Of a stretch of DNA of 64,000 bases, positions 1 through 11,439 are shown piece after piece. How positions within the stretch are numbered: position 1 is the first letter of the stretch; the number at the start of each line of letters is the position of its first letter. A program made the position numbers and the translations under genes. The notes beneath the pieces were generated by a model. It did no database searches. It had not been told where the DNA came from and was given only the letters and a program-made list of their open reading frames with translations. This DNA comes from Glebionis coronaria (lineage: Eukaryota > Streptophyta > Magnoliopsida > Asterales > Asteraceae): assembly GCA_025667525.1 (NCBI GenBank), contig CM046882.1, positions 214,132,592-214,196,591 of the forward strand, in the 5' to 3' direction.

Positions 1-91
<91 letters not shown>
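1..91. repeat. (TA)n microsatellite
   Basis: An uninterrupted TA dinucleotide run from the window edge to about base 91; its true length extends left of the window. Nothing coding is visible. Confidence 0.97.
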
Positions 92-93
<2 letters not shown>

Positions 94-2520
94 ATTGAAG
101 CGTTTTGAGTTTGTTTGAGCTCGTAAAACATTGATTGCGTTTGAAAACGTATACAAATAGTAACTTGAGCTCGGTCATACATAAATCTTGAACTTTTAGG
201 AACCAAGTGATTTGATAAGCTGATGCTCTACTTTCTTAAAAGTGCATTTTATCAAATAAATTACGACGTGCACACCTACGAATTCCTTTATCCTTTCTTT
301 TATATATGACTTATTGTCATTCTATATTGTCGTCCTTTGCTTCTATCGTACCACTGATTCGGGCCGAGGTTTGAAAATCTTGCTTTCATATCGTTCGTTA
401 TCATCTTGACACGTGTCTCCTGACGATTCCTGCTAAACCTCTTGAAACCTTATCACCTTGTAACCATTTCATTGACTATCTTGAACTACTCTTTATTACC
501 CTCATGTAACCCACTCGCTATTTTACAAGTTACCATATAAACCCAAACTGGTATTGTTTGCGAATCATTTTATAAAATGTTTCACGTGGGCTTCCTTAAA
601 TACTTGAATACTATCTTATAAAATTAATTTATAGTAATTATACAATGTAATTTCACAATTTGTTCAACCATTGGTCTTGTAAAGAAATCTTGTAACATTA
701 AAATTGATGATTTAAATATCTAGCCAGTAACTTATTGGCGTAGAGTTCCATAAATTATTTTGATTCCTGCTTTTACAAATTCTATTATATACATATTTTA
801 AATCATATGATATGTAATACTGATCTGACGAAGATGAGCATCGCATTGCTAGTCCTAAATTATGCATGGCCTGATCACCTATGCTTAATGACCAAGATTT
901 AACTTTTTAATTATGTTCCTTAAAAAGTTAGATTAAATGAAAGTTTTGAAAACATTTACATCTTATGCGAGTATCCAAGTTTGCGACATCACATATGAAT
1001 CCTTATCTTTTCTTGAACAAAGTACATACCTCAAGCACATATTTCCCTACTCAACAATGTTTGTTTTACCTGTTACCTCATTTTCTTTTGTGATATAATT
1101 CTCGTTACCACTCATCTAATTTCCTACAATTGATACCAGACTTGAAAGTTTCAACGTTATTATGCTTCTATGATCGACCTTCTCTATCTATTTTAATAGA
1201 CCTTTGAAACATTGCTGGACGTGGATAATGATTTTCTTTATCCGTCATGATGTGTGTTAGACTACATTGTCTTGAAATTCTTTCGTGTGAACCACGTATT
1301 GATTTCACCTCTCACTGCTAACGATTGTTCATTTTACTAGATTTACTCTCAAGTGACTTCTTAAGAATTTTCTTTGATTAGAAAATTCGTTGTGTGGTTT
1401 TGCTCTTTTGATCGGGTATCGACCACCGAGAATTTAATAAGCCATTGTTGGTGACGCCAACCACACTCGTGAATTAATCTTGCTAAATCCTTGTTTCTTA
1501 TTGTCCTTATCATCGATGCATTTATTCTACCATGTTTCTTAAGAATTGATACGAATTATGTTTTATCCCCTCGTGTTATTGCTTGTATAATAATTGTCGA
1601 TTATTATTCGTTTCATACTTCTTTACTATCTTGTCACCTTCTTGGATCTCTAAAAATTATTATAAAATTTTTAGAAGGTTTTATACATTTTATCAAATGT
1701 TTAAATTACCAAAATAACTGTTTCAAGTTAAATACTAGATATGTATATCCTCTTTGGGAAATTTATCTAGTGTTTCAAAGGATATCAGGCTGTATCTTTT
1801 AAAGTAATTGATTTTATCATACTTTACCTTCGATATAACGAAATTATTCAACTAATTTATAATTTCTAGCAATAATTTTAAATAACTTGGGAAATCTGAT
1901 TTTCTCTAATGGTAACAATAAACTTGAGCTTTTAACAGAAATTTCATGCAGTCACCCAAAAGTTCTTAAGCCGATCAGGTGAACTATTTTGAACTGTTCT
2001 ACTTTTGCTTTAAAAACCATGATCAAGAAAAAGATATAGCAACAGCTTACTCACTAAACATAGGTAGTTTGATTTTAAATCACTACACCTTGTAAAATTT
2101 TCGTTTAATCAAGAAAATATTTAAACTGAGTTTTAAAGTAATACCAAGATCCTAGATAACTAGATTGTTACGTTTTAAGACTGTCGTGTTTTACAGTTGC
2201 ACGAATTGCGATTCCTTGTTGATTAACAATCTTGGTTCATTTTAGCGCACTTTGTCCGTTTAAGCGTTTCTTGAGTTTGTTCTATCCCTTGATATATCTC
2301 TGTACTAATAGGTCATTATTTTAATGCGAGTTTGAAAATTTATCCGAAAAGGAGCTAAGAAACTGAAGCATAGTGAATTCTAACCGTTAAGTTTCGTCGG
2401 GGTGAAGAAATTAACTGGGAAGCAATGAATTTGTTCTACACTTTGTACATCCTCTTGTTTACATCTTCTACTGTTTCAAGGAGAACTCTGATGGACCAGA
2501 GTTCCTTTAGGGGGGAAGAC
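92..2520 (+). mobile_element. Decayed 3' part of a Ty3/gypsy chromovirus (internal region)
   Basis: AT-rich sequence with no long ORF. Its right end has the expected order for a plus-strand chromovirus: a degenerate chromodomain (2331-2466), a polypurine tract at 2508-2520 (TTAGGGGGGAAGAC) and an LTR starting TGTAAGAACCC at 2521. The stretch 92-2330 would be RT/integrase territory, but I could not read a convincing domain there by eye, so its identity rests on position. It is the oldest layer, being interrupted by element C at 3082. Confidence 0.55.
2331..2466 (+). pseudogene. Degenerate chromodomain at the C-terminus of chromoviral integrase
   Basis: Reading two adjacent frames gives KELRN, a stop, SIVN, then VKFRRGEEINWEAMN and a Tyr-Ile-Leu-Leu-Phe ending. 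This follows the chromodomain order of chromoviruses (KxLRNK, VKVxW, EEATWE, YPxLF). Stops and a frame change show it is dead. In living relatives this domain binds modified histone tails and steers integration. The call rests on weak motif matches plus the correct position just before the PPT. Confidence 0.5.
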
Positions 2521-3081
2521 TGTAAGAACCCGTACTTTCCCAACATTATTTTATTCTTTTATTCGTGTTTCTTGAATTTTCTAACGTATTACGTTTTCTT
2601 GTATTCTTATATGTAAATCCTGAGATCATGATAATTTTAATAAATTATACTTTTCAAGTATTTTCTGATCATTGATTAATACTTTATATTGAATTATAAA
2701 AAATTTATTTTATTTTTCCATATTTATTGAAATCAAAGATTTTGATTTAAAATCACCCACGTGCGTTTTACAATGAGTTTATTCACAATCAATGAAAAAC
2801 GAGAGTTCCTAGTGATCGCCATACCGACGGATGCCCAAAACTTTACATTTTATTATCGATTGTTTTGATAATTAATATTTTCGACAATTTCGTTTTAATT
2901 ACGTATTAAGTCGTGACGGGAAATCATATAATCATATTTATGATGCATTTTAACTTTTGAAAAGTATTTTTACGAAACCCGAGCCCTGTAAATATTTTCA
3001 AGATTGACTAATAGTCATTTTCTATCCTTTAAACTATTAATTGTTTTTAAGTCTACAAGTTTCAAACTTGGCAATACTAGC
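2521..3081 (+). repeat. Chromovirus 3' LTR fragment, cut by element C
   Basis: Begins TGTAAGAACCCG directly after the polypurine tract at 2508-2520, the normal PPT/LTR junction on the plus strand. It runs 561 bp until element C starts at 3082. The rest of the LTR should lie beyond C, outside the window. No second copy is present for comparison. Confidence 0.6.
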
Positions 3082-5314
3082 TGATTGTAGTGTTTTACCA
3101 CACCTTTAGGAAAAGGAGGTAAAAAGGGAAAGTATTAAGTGATGATTTAGGAAAATCAAACACTAATGACCCAATGAAGTTCATTTCCCAAGGAGGTATA
3201 TGTGTGTGACTAAAATGTGACAAGATTTGAGATTAATATTTGAGAGAAGGGGATGAGAAAATAGGATGACGAAGACGTGAAATTAATTACTACGACGACT
3301 AAACGTAAAATCGTAAAAAGAGCTAAAGTAAAAATTAATTCTAAAAATTCCCAAAAAATTACCAAAAATCAAATTAAATAAACTAAGAGTTTACAAATGA
3401 TCAAAACTTTTTTAAACCTTTTAATTAATTAAATATTAATATTTAAATGCTAATTAAAGCCCTAAAAATCAAATTAATTATCAAAAAGCCCAAATAAAGA
3501 TTTTTCACTTAGTAAACCTCTAAAATGACCGAAAAATATTAAAAACTATTTTTATAAATTTTTAAACTAATTAAAACTATTTAAAATGATTTAAAAACTA
3601 TTTAAACTTAAAATAATTATAAAATTTAATCTGATGATGATAAAATTAATCTAAGAGTTGCTAAAATCCTATTTTAATGTATTAAACCTATGAAAAATAT
3701 AAAAAGTGCAAAAATGTGAAATTTGAAGTTTAATAATAAAATAATATTAAAATAATATAAAAAATCCAAAAATTCTTAAAGCTTGCAAACTAGTTTATTT
3801 TAACCTAAATAATCAGAAAATGGGCTTTTGGGCCCAAAAAGTTACCAAATTACCCCTAATGGGCCCCCAAATGGGCTAAAACCAAAAACAGTCAACCTTA
3901 ATGGGCTTTTGGGCCCAAAAAGTCAAACTAGGCCCAAATGACCTGAAAAAACCCTATCTGAATCAAAATTTAATTCTAAGCACAAAAGTCTGAAGGCCCA
4001 AAAGCTGTTTTTGAGCTTATCACAACTTAAATAGTCAACAACTTATTCTTATTGGGCCAATAAGCCCATTAAGCAATAAGCCAATGCCATAAGCTCTGCT
4101 TAAACACACAACCTTCTTTTGAGATGCCAAAGAGATATGTGAAAAGAAATTTTGAAAATGCACACCCAATAAGCCAGAAATAAGCAAAGTAGAATTCTAC
4201 AAAATGACAAAATAGTTGGGTTAGAGTTCTAGGCTGTTTTAGAAGCTCTGGTTTATTGTAAAAGCTCACAAATAGCTTAACTAAGAATAATCAATCAAGA
4301 AAATCACAAAAGCCAAGTAGAATGTGTGAACAAATAAGCTGGCTGAAAAAGCCAAATAAGCTAGTTTTTTAGCAAAAGCTTAACCAAATGACTTGTAACC
4401 TTCCAGATTTGTTATTAAGCTGAGAAAAATGACACCTATTACAAAAGCCAAGTTGTTGCATGTACCAATAAGCAGTTCTCAAAAATAAGTCAAATTGTGC
4501 TTATTTGACTAAAAGTCAAAGTGCTCCAAAATTCACCAAATGATCAGGGATGGTTTATAAGCTTGTTATATGAAACTTTTGTGAAGAACTCAAGGAGGAG
4601 TCCTTGTGAATCAAGTGGTCAGTTGACCAAATGATGATTGATTTTGGCAAAAACGGCTTAATAAGCCAGTTAGCTTATAAGCCAACAACAAGGCACACCA
4701 AATAGCAAAAATCACTCACAAGCAGCACAATATCAAGTTCCAAGCAACAAAACAACAAGGCATACACTGGAATCACAAATGCAAGCACAAAATGAGGTGG
4801 TCACTTTGCTGATGCAAATGACCACATCAGCCAAATTTGATAAGCTCTAGCACCTTCAATAAGCCACCAAATTCAACAAACAGATAATGCACAGATAGCT
4901 TATCACCTAAACTCTTCCCAAACCTGATTTCAGACCTTATATACAACAACAAAGATTTTATTGGATCTGATGTGTTTGACCAATTCCAAAACACTTTTTA
5001 TCAGATTTTTGCAAAACTTGAAATCCTTTTTTCAAACCTTTTGAAACTTAACCAGTGACTAAAAACTATTGTATATGACTTGTTTAGACCTCCCAAACCC
5101 TAAGAACCAAGGGCACAAGGCCACAAGGCCACAAGGCCTTATGATCCCAAAATCCCAAACAACCCTTTTATAAGCCCTTTTCAAACAAACTTCTTATTTC
5201 TACAAACAAGCTACTGATTTTATAGATCAAATAGCTCAACTAGGTGACAACTAATAGATACCAACCATAAAACACAAAGCACTTACACAAAATCAACAAA
5301 TCACATAGCAAAGT
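3082..5314 (-). repeat. Element C 3' LTR, piece 1 (U5/R side)
   Basis: Starts TGATTGTAGTGTTTTACC and is clearly homologous, at lower identity, to the start of the element A LTR at 5315. It is interrupted at 5314/5315 by element A and resumes at 31196. Pieces 1-3 sum to about 3.87 kb, against about 3.95 kb for the A LTR. The element lies on the minus strand, so this is the U5/R part. It contains clusters of TGGGCC/GGCCCA at about 3830-3945 and many AATAAGC words. The 5 bp flanking on the left (3077-3081, CTAGC) should recur after the other C LTR, beyond the window. Confidence 0.85.
5310..5314. repeat. Target-site duplication of element A, left copy
   Basis: AAAGT immediately before the A LTR. 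The identical AAAGT follows the other end of the element at 31191-31195. Confidence 0.9.
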
Positions 5315-8300
5315 TGATTGTGGTAAATTACACCTCTTAGGAAAAAGGCGTAAAAGTGGTAAGTATCAAACAAATGACTTTAGGAAAAATCAAGTGTTAA
5401 TGACCCTTAATGAAATGAAAGTTCGTTTCCCAAGGAGGTATATGTGTGTCAGAAATTTGTTAAATGTTTGTGATTAATGATTGGTTTAGAAGGGGATGAG
5501 AAAAGAAGATGACGAAGACGTAAAAATAAAAATAAACACTACTAGAAAGTTAAGACGTAGAACCCTAAAAACCACAAAAATAAAAATAAATTCTAAAAAT
5601 TACCAAAAATTCACCAAAAATCAAAATAAATAAACTAAGAATTTACCAATGATCAAAACTTTTTCAAACTTTTTAAATAATAAAATATTCAATTTTTAAA
5701 TGCTAATTAAAGCCCTAAAAATCAAATAAATTATCAAAAAGCCCAAATAAAGATTTTTCAATTGGTAAACCTCTAAAATAACCTAAAAAGATTAAAAACT
5801 ATTTTTAGAAATTTTTAAACTAATAAAAACTATTTAAAATGATTTAAAAACTATTAAAACTTAAAATAATTATAAAAATTAATCTAAAAGAGATAAAATT
5901 ATTCTAAAAATTGATAAATTCCTATTTTAATGTAATTAACCTAAGAAAAATGTAAAAACTTGGAAAATATGAAATTTTAAAAATAATAATAAAATAATAA
6001 TAAAATAATAATAAAATAATATTAAAAATCCAAAAATTATAAAGAAATTCTAAAACCTTGCAAACTAGTTTATTTTAACCTAAATAATCAGAAAATCAAA
6101 GTGAAATTACCAAAATACCCCTATTGGGCCCTCAAATGTGCCAAAACCAAAAACAGTCAACCAAATTGGGCTTTTGGGCCCAAAAAGTCAAACTTGGCCC
6201 AATTGACTTGGAAAAGCCCTATCTGACTTAAAATTCAATTCTAAGAACAAAACTCTAAAGGCCCAAAAGCTGAAAATGAGCTTATCACAGCTTATTGAAC
6301 ACTCAGCTTATTCTTATTGGGCTTTTCAGCCCATTAAGCCATAAGCTAATGCCATAAGCTCTAATTTGACACACAACCTTCTTTTGGGATGCTTATGAGA
6401 TCTGTAAAAAGAATTTTTGAAAAAGCTCACTAAATAAGCCAGAAATAAGCAAAGTAAAAATTCACTAAAAGACAAAATAGTCGTTTTAGAGATTTATGGC
6501 ACCTCAGGACTTGATTCAACTTGCAAAAGCTTTCAAATGGACTCAATAAGAAAAATCAATCAACAAAAATCCAATAAGCACAACCAATAAGCCAGAATAA
6601 GCACAAATGAACTTATGAAAAAGTCAATGGAGTTGGTTTTCTAGTCAAACCCTAAAGTCAACCACCCAAATGTTCCAGTATGAACAAATGGGTCAAAATA
6701 TGAGCACCTATTACAAAAACAAAATTGTTGCTGGTTGGAATAAGCTATTATAGCTTATTGATAAGCTGAACCCAATTTACACTATCAGTGGCAACTAGCA
6801 GGGGAAAGGAGTTCCCACTGCTTTGACTATTTGACCAAGCTTATATGAGAGTTCTGGTTTGATTCAATTGGAAACAAAGGCACCCTTGTGATCAGTGAAT
6901 CACAAGGAGTCAATAGCAACAATAAAATCACAAATTGGTTCACACAATAAGCCACAATAAGCCAAACAGTCACCAGATATGCACCAAATATGGAAATAAG
7001 CAGTTAAGCACTTAATAAGCAGATTTAGACACAATAAGCCAACCAAACTAAACAAGATGCATACACAAGCTATATAATCTAAGAACAAACACAAAGCAAC
7101 AAGAATCAAACACTGAATCAAAGTAAATAACAAGATCAAAGCACAAAAAGTTACTGATGAACAATGAACATATGTAGAAACAAGTTTGCTGATATACTTG
7201 ACACTTGATCCAATTTCAAGCCTCAAATCCTTCGTCCCTGATGTGATTAACTAAGATTTAGCACTTGTTAGCCCTAGCCTATGCTTAGATCTAGGTGTCC
7301 TCAAAATCCTAGCCAATTTTACCAAGTATTAAAGATTTTATAGCCAAATTAAGAATCTATGTGTTTCAAACCTTCAAACCTGCAAACATATGAACAATAC
7401 CACCCAAATAACAGATAACAACTCTTGCTTACACAAAACAAGCACTTAACAAACAACAAATCCAACGTATGTAGTAGACCCAAACACTCCTTAATCTATC
7501 ACTTAACAAAGAAACTTGTGATTTTAACTAATAACCTACTGATTTTAATGATCAAAAACACTTACTAGATAGCAACTAACACAATCAAAATCAAAAATCA
7601 CCAGCACAAACACCAATACTCAAAATCAAAGCACCAAATCAAAATCAGTCATAAACATGAAATTTTGAGAGGAATCTTAACAAGGGCTTATACCTGCCTT
7701 CCACAACATCCTAGGAAGGCCAGATATGCTCCTTGGACCTTGTTCAACAACTAGAACAAGACCAAGGTACTTCAACAAAGGTGATGCAACACTGCCTTGG
7801 TTGATGGTTCAAAGTAGAACCTCAAGGACTTTTTGTCTTCAACACAAGCAGCAAACAACTCAACCAAGGGCTCTAATCTCTTCACAAGCTTGGTGTCAAC
7901 AAGCTTGTAAGAGCTTATAGCAAATGGCCAAGGGTTAGTACACAAGATAAGCCAAAACAGAACCTAGGATTTCAAGGTATTTGAACCTTAAAAACTTTAT
8001 GAACCAAGACGTGCCTTAACCACAAGATTAAGGTAGGTCTTAACAATCAAATGGAACTCAGAATTAGGCTACTCAAACACCAACTTTTAATCAAATCAAA
8101 AAGAGAATTCAATATTTTCAGAAATTCAAATTTTATTAAACTTAAAAAGGAATTACAAAGATTGATAGCCTAAAACTAGAACAAAGGGACTCTCACATGT
8201 TGAGGTCTCCTTTTATAGGCAAATGCCTGGCTAAACACTATTCACAAACCCTAGAAGTGAAATTCCCTAAATGCCCTAAGTCCTTGAGTGCGTTTGTTGT

Positions 8301-9274
8301 TGATGAGCTGTCCAAAGTGATCCAAACCGTTTATAATAGCTTTGGGGTGAAGCAAGGAACCTTGGCTGTTGATTTGGACACGTCAGATTACTTGGAGAGT
8401 AAGTTGCAATTTCATTGGTTGACGTGTTGAATGGTGGGGCCTATTGGTGAGTGGAGATGAGGGTTTTGTGTGTGGGATGTGATTCTGCATGTGTGAATCA
8501 CACGTGGGTGTGGGTAATTTTGATTTACCCTTTGGTTTAAATGGAGTAAAAACTGGGTGGATGAAGGTGAATAGTAACATGTTTTGATCCGAAATTGGGG
8601 GAATGGGATGTGTTTGGCGCATTTTTAGAGTTTGAATGTTTCAGTGCACAAAAATGGTCCTTGTACTTTGGGATTTTTGGTAAATTAAGTCTTACAGCCT
8701 CAAAAACGTATTTCCCTTTGTATTAACTTTCACCATTTGTCACTTTTGGCACCAAACATTCCAAAAAGTGTTTCAAGGGTTATTTTTGACACTTTTGCAT
8801 ATTTGATGGGCTGATTTTGGACAATGTTGATCTTCAAAGGTCTTCAATGCATTTTAAACTTCATGAGGGACCTTTGTTGGCAATTTGGATTTGTTGAGGG
8901 ACTTATCTTGCCATTTCTTCAAAGTTGAAGGACCTTTTGTGTAATTTTGACAAACTTAAGGGACCAAACTTGTAATTATCAACATACAAGGGTTTTAAGT
9001 GTCATTTCTTCAATAAATGAGGATCAAACTTGCACATCTTTAAGTCTTCAAGGATAAATGTTGAATATTCCATGATTAGGGCCCGGTTCTTTGTACGGCT
9101 TCGTTTCTCGTGTCCGTTTTTCCTTGTAACTTGTGATCTTTTGTCTTTTTCACGATATCCATACCTAAAATACACAAGTAAACAAACACAAGCATATATA
9201 TGGTATTTTATGACATTTTATGCATTTAAATCCCGAAAAGAACGATGAGATCATGTATAAATGCCATCTCATCA
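5315..9274 (-). repeat. Element A 3' LTR (3,960 bp)
   Basis: Runs from TGATTGTGG (U5 end) to CATCTCATCA (U3 end, adjacent to the PPT). The second copy is 17824-20990 plus 30410-31190. The TATA box at 8209-8217 places U3 at about 8220-9274 and leaves about 2.9 kb as R plus U5, which is unusually long. U3 holds degenerate GAGGGAC/AAGGGACC-type repeats (8640-9060). R/U5 is full of AATAAGC words. No credible ATG-started ORF is present on either strand. Confidence 0.93.
8209..8217 (-). promoter_or_regulatory. TATA box in the A 3' LTR
   Basis: On the minus strand the sequence is TATAAAAGG within GCCTATAAAAGGAGACC, a near-consensus plant TATA box. The matching position in the 5' LTR is 20706-20714. 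In the 3' LTR copy, transcription would run leftward into flanking C LTR sequence. Confidence 0.65.
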
Positions 9275-9313
9275 CTCCCCCATACTAAGCCATTGCCGTG
9301 CCCTCACGCAATG
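9275..9313 (-). promoter_or_regulatory. Element A polypurine tract with adjacent hairpin
   Basis: Directly inside the 3' LTR, the minus strand reads TAGTATGGGGGAG, the plus-strand primer for reverse transcription. Next to it (9291-9313) is a stem-loop: CATTGC/GCAATG plus GTG/CAC with one bulged base and an AGGG loop. B has the same fold with ATG/CAT in place of GTG/CAC. Confidence 0.8.
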
Positions 9314-10716
9314 CTAGAATAAAGTATCTAAGCATCACCAAAGTTCAATTTTATTAACCTTTATTGATGAGTAAAAATACTTGCAACATACTACGAAGAT
9401 GTGTAAAGACATAACATATGATTTTCATCACGAAAAGTGACTTTTAGGGTCAAAGAATAGAAACAAGTAAATGTCCCTTAGAGTAAACTTCTTCATCCTT
9501 GATTGTCATACATTCCATGCTAAGTGCAAAAACGAGATCATTGTTGGTACAAGTCACAATGCTAACACTACTCATACGTCCAAATTGTGTAATACTTTTT
9601 CTCCCCGCAATCCTAGTATTATAAAAGGAAATGGGTTACTAGCAATTTTTTATCTATTTGTCATGGATCACAAGTGATTCATATTGACTTATATGAGTAG
9701 TTTTTAGTCCGAAAGCAAAGTAGCACGATTTGATCAATAGTTAGCCGAAGGACAAAATCTTTTAAAATGGCTTCTCGTGTATCTCCTTAAGTTCATATCT
9801 TGGCATAACTCGTTTCACGATTTGAGACCTTTCTCGGACCGATATTTGTCATGTACTTCATACTTCAAATCTTGGGAAGACGTTCTTGAAATTATGGTCT
9901 TCTCTTCATATATTTGGAATTTCTTCACTTGACGTTTTTGAGAGATTCTTCATATTGGACCACGACTTCATCATTTTTCTTCAATCTTTACTTTGGATTT
10001 TGATAAACAACAATCCGCCTCCTTTTCGGACTTGGATATATTTATCCTCATACCTTGTTAGGGTCTTTTTGGATAGACTTTCTCCATGATCTTTAGGGGA
10101 GTAATTGCTTTTCGTCGTGTGTCTCGATCCTTCATATTGATTTAGGAATAATGATACTTCACATCATCTTGGATCTTTAGCAAAAATAGAGCTCCTCATG
10201 CCTTGTTAGGGCCTTTTTGGATGATCGCCAATCTTCGCGTCCCGCTTCAATAAGTTATGCCTTGGCTATGAACTCTATTCAACCCCGAGCAACTTTTAAA
10301 CGATCTTGCGCTAGAGGCTAAGTAACTTTTCAAATCGTACGACCTTACTTATTGCAATTATGATTTATTTCTAATGCATTGATCTTATGGGAAGAAAAAG
10401 CCACAATTAAAAACATATGAGTTTTTGAAAGAACATTTTCATGTTCTACGTTTAGCATGATCACTTGTCTAACTCTATCATTTCTCGTTCTTCACTATAT
10501 AAAGACCTCTAATTAAAGAGACTCGTGAATACTTAGCCATGCAAGTCAAAATTAAACCAAATTTGGATTAGCTTTCATTAAGACTATATCAAATCAAAGT
10601 TTTGGGTTTTCAAGCCACCTATAGGATCTTGCACTTTCTTGGACTTTTTCAAGTTTAGAGAATGTGTTTTATAGTTCCCTTGATAAGTGACTTTCTAGGA
10701 TCAATTTTAGGAACTT

Positions 10717-10760
10717 GCGAAAAGTTCTTGTTCTTAACCCGTAAGAGTTAAGACTTTCGC
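10717..10760. other. Conserved stem-loop plus antisense TATA-like box (A)
   Basis: GCGAAAAG pairs with CTTTCGC outside, and TCTTAAC with GTTAAGA inside, around an 8-nt loop. The same sequence recurs in B (24252-24295) and, partly decayed, in C (44856-44899). About 15 bp to the right, on the plus strand, lies TATATAAAAG (10775-10784), also conserved in B and C. It could drive transcription antisense to pol. Confidence 0.6.
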
Positions 10761-11012
10761 GTTTTAAAGCTCCCTATATAAAAGTCTAGCAAAACTTGAA
10801 TTGAGCGGGTTAAGGAATGTAAATGGCTCCAAATGCCCATCAAGTCAAAAATTAACTCTTATTCTACCCATCGGAAAATATACATTCGTATCTTAAAAAC
10901 ACTTATGAAAACTAAGAAAAATTTTAAAATTTGGCCATTTTTAGCCTTATTAACAAAATAAAACATTGAAAGTTGGAAAGCGTGAGGGCGTAGCAAAGCA
11001 AGTATCTATTCA

Positions 11013-11050
11013 CCCCCCCATACTAAAAGCAAACATTGTCCTCAATGTTT
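11013..11050 (-). other. Internal PPT-like tract with hairpin (A)
   Basis: Seven Gs on the minus strand within TTAGTATGGGGGGGTG, nearly repeating the true PPT. It is followed by a perfect 8-bp stem AAACATTG/CAATGTTT with a 4-nt loop at 11031-11050. Further PPT-like tracts occur near 11069 and 11371. Confidence 0.65.
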
Positions 11051-11407
11051 CGAGTCTAAAGGTGGAGCACCCCCATACTAGAGACGAAGAGTCGAATGCT
11101 TAGGATATAGCATGGAAAGGGTGATCAACAATATATCTAAAGCCGTTTATTAAGTATGCTAAAAGATAATTGTTAGAACAATAAAGGATATGTCATGGAT
11201 TCGTGAAATACTTCTTCAAACGAACGATGGAGGCTCACGTAAACGAACACGAGAGTCTTCAATCATAGATGATGATGATCTAGATAACACAATCACAAAC
11301 AACCACGAGACAACGAGTTGAAAGGGTACAAGTCCCCTTATTAGTGAATAGTAAGCATAAAGGATAAGTATGGGATCTCCCCCACGAGGCACCTCGTTTT
11401 TTATTAC

Positions 11408-11427
11408 CGAGTCATGAGCTCGACTCG
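11408..11427 (-). other. Hairpin just downstream of the pol stop (A)
   Basis: CGAGTC and GACTCG form a 6-bp stem around 8 nt. It begins 12 nt after the integrase stop at 11440. C, B and D have the equivalent at 12, 10 and 13 nt after their last stop codon. Confidence 0.65.
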
Positions 11428-11439
11428 ATCCCCTCAATG

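Larger units (their letters stand above)
9314..11407 (-). other. Element A 3' non-coding domain
   Basis: About 2.1 kb between pol and the PPT with no env-like ORF. It is similar throughout to 43454-45558 (C) and in blocks to 22999-24961 (B), for example around 9800-9850, 10020-10130 and 10600-10800. Conservation of non-coding sequence between different elements suggests an RNA- or DNA-level role. Individual structures are listed separately. Confidence 0.75.

Noticed and set aside
1491..1802. A 103-codon plus-strand ORF in the left flank
   Set aside because: AT-rich, hydrophobic, no family resemblance, inside decayed chromovirus DNA.
6900..7226. A hydrophobic 108-codon frame in both A LTRs (also 19397-19723)
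   Set aside because: It begins at TTG and has no internal ATG. Presence in both copies only reflects LTR identity.
8197..8430. A 77-codon plus-strand ORF in both A LTRs (also 20694-20927)
   Set aside because: It is antisense to LTR transcription, overlaps the TATA region and shows no protein-like features. Repeated only because the LTR is repeated.
9275..11439. Possible env-like gene of an endogenous-retrovirus-type Athila
   Set aside because: Neither A, B, C nor D has a frame of sufficient length, a signal peptide or membrane segments between pol and PPT on the element strand.
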